Shown piece after piece: positions 61,383 through 64,000 of a stretch of 64,000 bases of DNA (within the stretch, counting starts at the first letter, position 1; each line of letters opens with the position of its first letter). Source of the DNA: Sedimentitalea todarodis (GTDB taxonomy: Bacteria > Pseudomonadota > Alphaproteobacteria > Rhodobacterales > Rhodobacteraceae); assembly GCF_032595355.1 (NCBI RefSeq), contig NZ_JASMWN010000006.1, forward strand, positions 124,001-188,000, in the 5' to 3' direction. The notes under the pieces are model-generated. The model saw only the letters and a list, made by a program, of their open reading frames with translations. It ran no database searches and was not told the origin of the DNA. The translations under genes were made by a program, and so were the position numbers.

Positions 61383-61895
61383 TCAGCCTCCCATCAACAT
61401 TGTCCACCAGATCTTGCCGCTGGAATCCTGGTACCACGAGAAACCCATGTCTCTGGCACGCCGATCCATGATCACTTCGCGCGTACCGGTTGCATCCATC
61501 CATGCAGCCAGGGTTTCCAGTTCGGTTTCGTAGGTCTCAGAAATGTTCTCGCCGAGCATTGCGCCCTGATACCCGGCGCGTTGCGCGCGGTCGATGGGCG
61601 ATGATCCGTCAGAGCCAAAATGCCAGGGCCGATTCTGTACCGACATGTCGCGCGAATGCGTGGCGGCGGCGGCGTTGAGCTCAGAGTTCAACTGGACCGG
61701 CCCGGCACCCGCAGCCGAGCGGAGGGAATTGACCGAATCAAGAACGCGAAACTGGATGTCGGCTTTTTGACTGTTTCGTATCTTGTAGACCTTGGGTAGG
61801 GGCTGGCCATCGGCGCCGATGCCACCCGATGTGGGCGCGCCACATGCCGAAAGCACAAACAGGGCGGTCAGCAAGAGAGAAATGATGCGTATCAT
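61383..61895 (-). CDS. CAP domain-containing lipoprotein
   Basis: 170 residues. A lipobox LFVLSAC near residue 18 implies lipidation. The CAP/SCP domain follows with LNSELNAAAATHSRDMSVQN, HFGSDGSSPIDRAQRAGY, GENISE and IWWTMLMGG. Bacterial CAP proteins have unclear extracellular roles. The start at 61895 is the first in frame giving a proper signal peptide. Confidence 0.87.
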   Translation of the reverse strand: MIRIISLLLTALFVLSACGAPTSGGIGADGQPLPKVYKIRNSQKADIQFRVLDSVNSLRSAAGAGPVQLNSELNAAAATHSRDMSVQNRPWHFGSDGSSPIDRAQRAGYQGAMLGENISETYETELETLAAWMDATGTREVIMDRRARDMGFSWYQDSSGKIWWTMLMGG

Positions 61896-62063
61896 GGCAT
61901 ATCCCGACGTATGAGTTCCGATAGCAAATACCCCGAAGAGGGGCGATGCGCAAACTGACACTTGCCCACTTGTGGCTCATCGCATCCGATTGATTTGCGA
62001 CTGCGGCATTCTGGCCATATGATTCGTACGATTCGGTACGCCGACGAAACGCAGGTGATCAAG

Positions 62064-62663
62064 ATGAAACATAAGCCAAATTCGAAACAGACCCGCCGCA
62101 GTTTTCTGGCCAGCGGCGTTGCCTTTGCCGGTGCGCCACTTTTTGCTCAGGATGTGTCAGTTGACCCGCTGCGGCCACCGCCGCAACCCGAAGCGCCGGT
62201 TCGGCATAACATCTCGAGCTTTCGGTCAATCGACTGGCGGCCGCATTTCAGCTCGCTGCGGAACGGGGCAATTCTTGTCGACACCCGTTCACGGGCGCTG
62301 CATTTCTGGTCAGAAGACCAGACGACCTACAAACTCTTCCCGTCCAGCGTTCCGCTGACCGAAGAGATGACACGCCGGGGTCGAACCAGCGTGATCCGCA
62401 AAGTTGTCGGCCCAAGCTGGAGCCCGACACCATCGATGCTAAAGCGAAACCCCGAATGGCCGGCCTACATCCCCCCTGGACCGGACAACCCCTTGGGAAC
62501 GCACGCCTTGTACCTGGGATGGAAGTACTACCGAATCCACGGCACACACGATACGCGCAAAATCGGGCGCCAATCGTCGAACGGATGTATTGGCCTCTAT
62601 AACAATCACATCGAAGAACTGTTCGGGATGACCAAGGTGGGCACGCAAGTGTTGCTAATTTGA
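62064..62663 (+). CDS. L,D-transpeptidase with Tat-type signal
   Basis: 199 residues. The N-terminus KQTRRSFLASGVAFAGAPLFA fits a twin-arginine signal. The YkuD catalytic region is HGTHDTRKIGRQSSNGCIGLYN, with His, Ser and nucleophilic Cys in the usual SxGCIxL arrangement (about residues 168-190). It would form 3-3 crosslinks or anchor proteins to peptidoglycan. The start at 62064 is chosen to begin at the signal peptide; upstream ATGs exist. Confidence 0.88.
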   Translation: MKHKPNSKQTRRSFLASGVAFAGAPLFAQDVSVDPLRPPPQPEAPVRHNISSFRSIDWRPHFSSLRNGAILVDTRSRALHFWSEDQTTYKLFPSSVPLTEEMTRRGRTSVIRKVVGPSWSPTPSMLKRNPEWPAYIPPGPDNPLGTHALYLGWKYYRIHGTHDTRKIGRQSSNGCIGLYNNHIEELFGMTKVGTQVLLI

Positions 62664-62800
62664 CGACATCGGCGTGTTCGTGGTGCGCATGCGTCAAACA
62701 ACAGTTTGCAATCGCTGCACATTGCTGCATAGAAAAAAACACGAGGTAAGTCATGGTGCGCGGTTCGTTTGACTGAACCGTGCTAACTCTGGAGGTTAAT

Positions 62801-62983
62801 ATGAAGAAACTCGTTCTCGCCGCTGCACTGGCTGCTGCTGCTTCGACCGCAACTGCCGGCAACTTGGCAGAGCCCGTCGTGGAAGCGCCGGTTATCGTTG
62901 AAGAAACAACCAGCTCTTCCAACGGCATCTGGCTGCCGTTGCTGCTGCTGGTTCTGGTTGGCGCTGCTGTTGCATCAAGCTAA
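62801..62983 (+). CDS. Small secreted or membrane protein of 60 residues
   Basis: The N-terminal Ala-rich signal (KKLVLAAALAAAASTATA) is followed by a short Val/Glu/Pro linker and a Leu/Val-rich hydrophobic tail (WLPLLLLVLVGAAVASS). GGAGG lies just before the ATG at 62801. A strong intrinsic terminator follows immediately, so this is a genuine, probably well-expressed monocistronic gene. The family resembles small hypothetical proteins of Rhodobacteraceae; function unknown. Confidence 0.8.
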   Translation: MKKLVLAAALAAAASTATAGNLAEPVVEAPVIVEETTSSSNGIWLPLLLLVLVGAAVASS

Positions 62984-63002
62984 TCACTACTACTAAACTG
63001 GG

Positions 63003-63034
63003 AAAAAGGCGGTGGATTTCCATCGCCTTTTTTC
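63003..63034 (+). terminator. Intrinsic terminator
   Basis: AAAAAGGCGGTGG-ATTT-CCATCGCCTTTTTT forms an eight-pair GC-rich stem (one G-T pair), extended by A-T pairs, with a four-base loop and a T tract. The A and T flanks suggest it may work in both directions, serving this gene and the convergent hemH. Confidence 0.9.
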
Positions 63035-63056
63035 ATTGACTGAACCGGTCTGAAAG

Positions 63057-64000
63057 TCAGTCAATCCAGCCGCTGAGGTTTTGCTCGATCACGGTTGCGA
63101 GCGCGGCAATGTGGGCATCGTCATCGTTCAGGCAGGGAATGTAGGTAAACGTTTCTCCGCCAGCCTCGATAAAGCTCTCTTTGATCTCTTCATTGATTTC
63201 TTCAAGCGTCTCTATGCAATCCGCCGAAAAGGCCGGCGCGCAGATAGCTATGTTCTTCTTTCCACCTTCGGCCAGTCGGGCGACTTCTTCAACGGTATAG
63301 GGCTGAAGCCATTCCTCAGGGCCAAAGCGGGACTGGAAGGTGGTCGTGATGTCGTCACCGTCCCATCCCAGCCGCTCTCGCAGCAGCCGCGTGGTCTTCT
63401 GGCACTGACAGTGATACGGATCGCCTTCGGTCAGATAGCGTACCGGAACCCCATGATAGGAACAGACCAGAACATCAGGCCGGCGATCCAGATCCGCGTA
63501 GGCGCGCTCGACAGACTGGGCAAGGGCGTCGATATAGGTTGGCTGGTCGAAATAGGGGGCGACCGTACGCGCCGCAGGTTGCCACTTTTCCTCCATCAGC
63601 GCGCGAAAGAACGCGTCATTGGCCGTCGCCGAGGTGGCACCCGCGTACTGAGGGTAAAGCGGGACGAACAGGATCTTTCTGCACCCTGCCCCAACCATCG
63701 CGCGGACCCGTGACTTGGTGGACGGGTTGCCATACCGCATGCAGAAATCAACCATGACCCGGTCACCATAACGGTCAGCCATCGCCTTGGTGATCTTGGC
63801 GGTCTGATCCTTGGTGATGGTCATGAGCGGGCTTTCCCCGGCCTCTTCGTTCCAGATCGACTTGTATGCCGCGCCACTTGAAAACGGGCGTTTTGACAGG
63901 ATGATCAGTTGCAGCAATGGCTGCCACTTCCATGACGGGTAATCGATGACGCGTTTGTCCGAGAGGAACTCGCCAAGATACCGCCGCATGGACCAGTAGT
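63057..64000 (-). CDS. hemH: Ferrochelatase (5' end cut by window)
   Basis: At least 314 residues; the frame continues past the right edge (YWS precedes the first internal ATG), so the N-terminal 20-30 residues are missing. The catalytic His is in VCSYHGVPVRYL, and the Glu-rich CIETLEEINEE motif is present. It inserts ferrous iron into protoporphyrin IX, the last step of haem synthesis. The first internal ATG at 63989 is not the true start. Confidence 0.95.
   Translation of the reverse strand, partial: YWSMRRYLGEFLSDKRVIDYPSWKWQPLLQLIILSKRPFSSGAAYKSIWNEEAGESPLMTITKDQTAKITKAMADRYGDRVMVDFCMRYGNPSTKSRVRAMVGAGCRKILFVPLYPQYAGATSATANDAFFRALMEEKWQPAARTVAPYFDQPTYIDALAQSVERAYADLDRRPDVLVCSYHGVPVRYLTEGDPYHCQCQKTTRLLRERLGWDGDDITTTFQSRFGPEEWLQPYTVEEVARLAEGGKKNIAICAPAFSADCIETLEEINEEIKESFIEAGGETFTYIPCLNDDDAHIAALATVIEQNLSGWID

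Noticed and set aside
1..64000. tRNA, rRNA, CRISPR or riboswitch elements
   Set aside because: No cloverleaf-like conserved boxes, spaced repeats or recognisable aptamer cores were seen on reading; covariance-model searches would be needed to exclude subtle cases.

Overview
The window is chromosomal DNA from a GC-rich alphaproteobacterium, most probably a marine member of the Rhodobacterales (Roseobacter/Rhodobacteraceae). This rests on protein style, on dense operons with ATGA and TGATG overlaps, and on typical neighbourhoods: paired CUT1 ATPases, two polyamine ABC transporters, DUF1523, and a class-IV aminotransferase beside a sulfotransferase-like gene. I found no tRNA or rRNA gene, CRISPR array, prophage or insertion sequence. 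All assignments come from reading the sequence, without database searches.

1-13 kb: a sugar or sugar-acid catabolic locus. A cut-off UPF0261/Tm-1-like gene runs leftward. A six-gene CUT1 ABC operon runs rightward: binding protein, two permeases, an unknown two-helix membrane protein and two ATPases. A leftward operon encodes a TIM-barrel isomerase, an enolase-superfamily enzyme, a FadR-type GntR regulator and a 2-hydroxyacid dehydrogenase. A rightward pair encodes a second TIM-barrel isomerase and an SDR that lacks the usual catalytic lysine. Five TGGT-N3/4-ACCA operator-like sites in the two control regions suggest that the GntR protein governs all four transcripts.

13-19.2 kb: the most unusual segment. 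It holds an animal-type haem peroxidase whose coding frame runs upstream of any normal start codon, an unrecognised 212-residue protein of lower GC, an 818-residue class III nucleotide cyclase fused to a SARP/BTAD regulator and TPR-like repeats, and a divergent stand-alone YcaO-domain protein. YcaO enzymes modify peptide backbones, so this is the best candidate for an undescribed peptide-modification or signalling system. No precursor peptide or partner protein was identified.

19.2-34.6 kb: UDP-glucose dehydrogenase, then a polyamine locus. potFGHI with a PuuB/DadA-type oxidoreductase runs leftward. A GntR regulator and a SpuC-type aminotransferase run rightward, an M20 deacetylase runs leftward, and a second polyamine-type ABC transporter (ATPase, binding protein, two permeases) runs rightward. 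A TTTGATCA-N2-TTTTG element is shared by the potF and aminotransferase promoters. All three ABC operons in the window carry a strong hairpin directly after the binding-protein gene.

34.6-64 kb: mostly core and housekeeping genes. These are an MltB-type transglycosylase, a WYL regulator with a GST and a DUF1801 protein, RNase R, a TIGR04282-type glycosyltransferase, DapE, a four-gene operon of uncharacterised membrane-associated proteins, an L,D-transpeptidase lipoprotein, a 23S rRNA uracil methyltransferase, and two half-ABC exporters. Then come CCA-adding enzyme, CoA pyrophosphatase and Hsp33, a second NUDIX protein, a receiver-PP2C phosphatase with a divergent Hpt protein, threonine dehydratase, ArgG with DUF1810, a class-IV aminotransferase with the sulfotransferase-like gene, exported MsrA, a CAP-domain lipoprotein, a Tat-type L,D-transpeptidase, a small secreted protein with a strong terminator, and ferrochelatase cut by the right edge.
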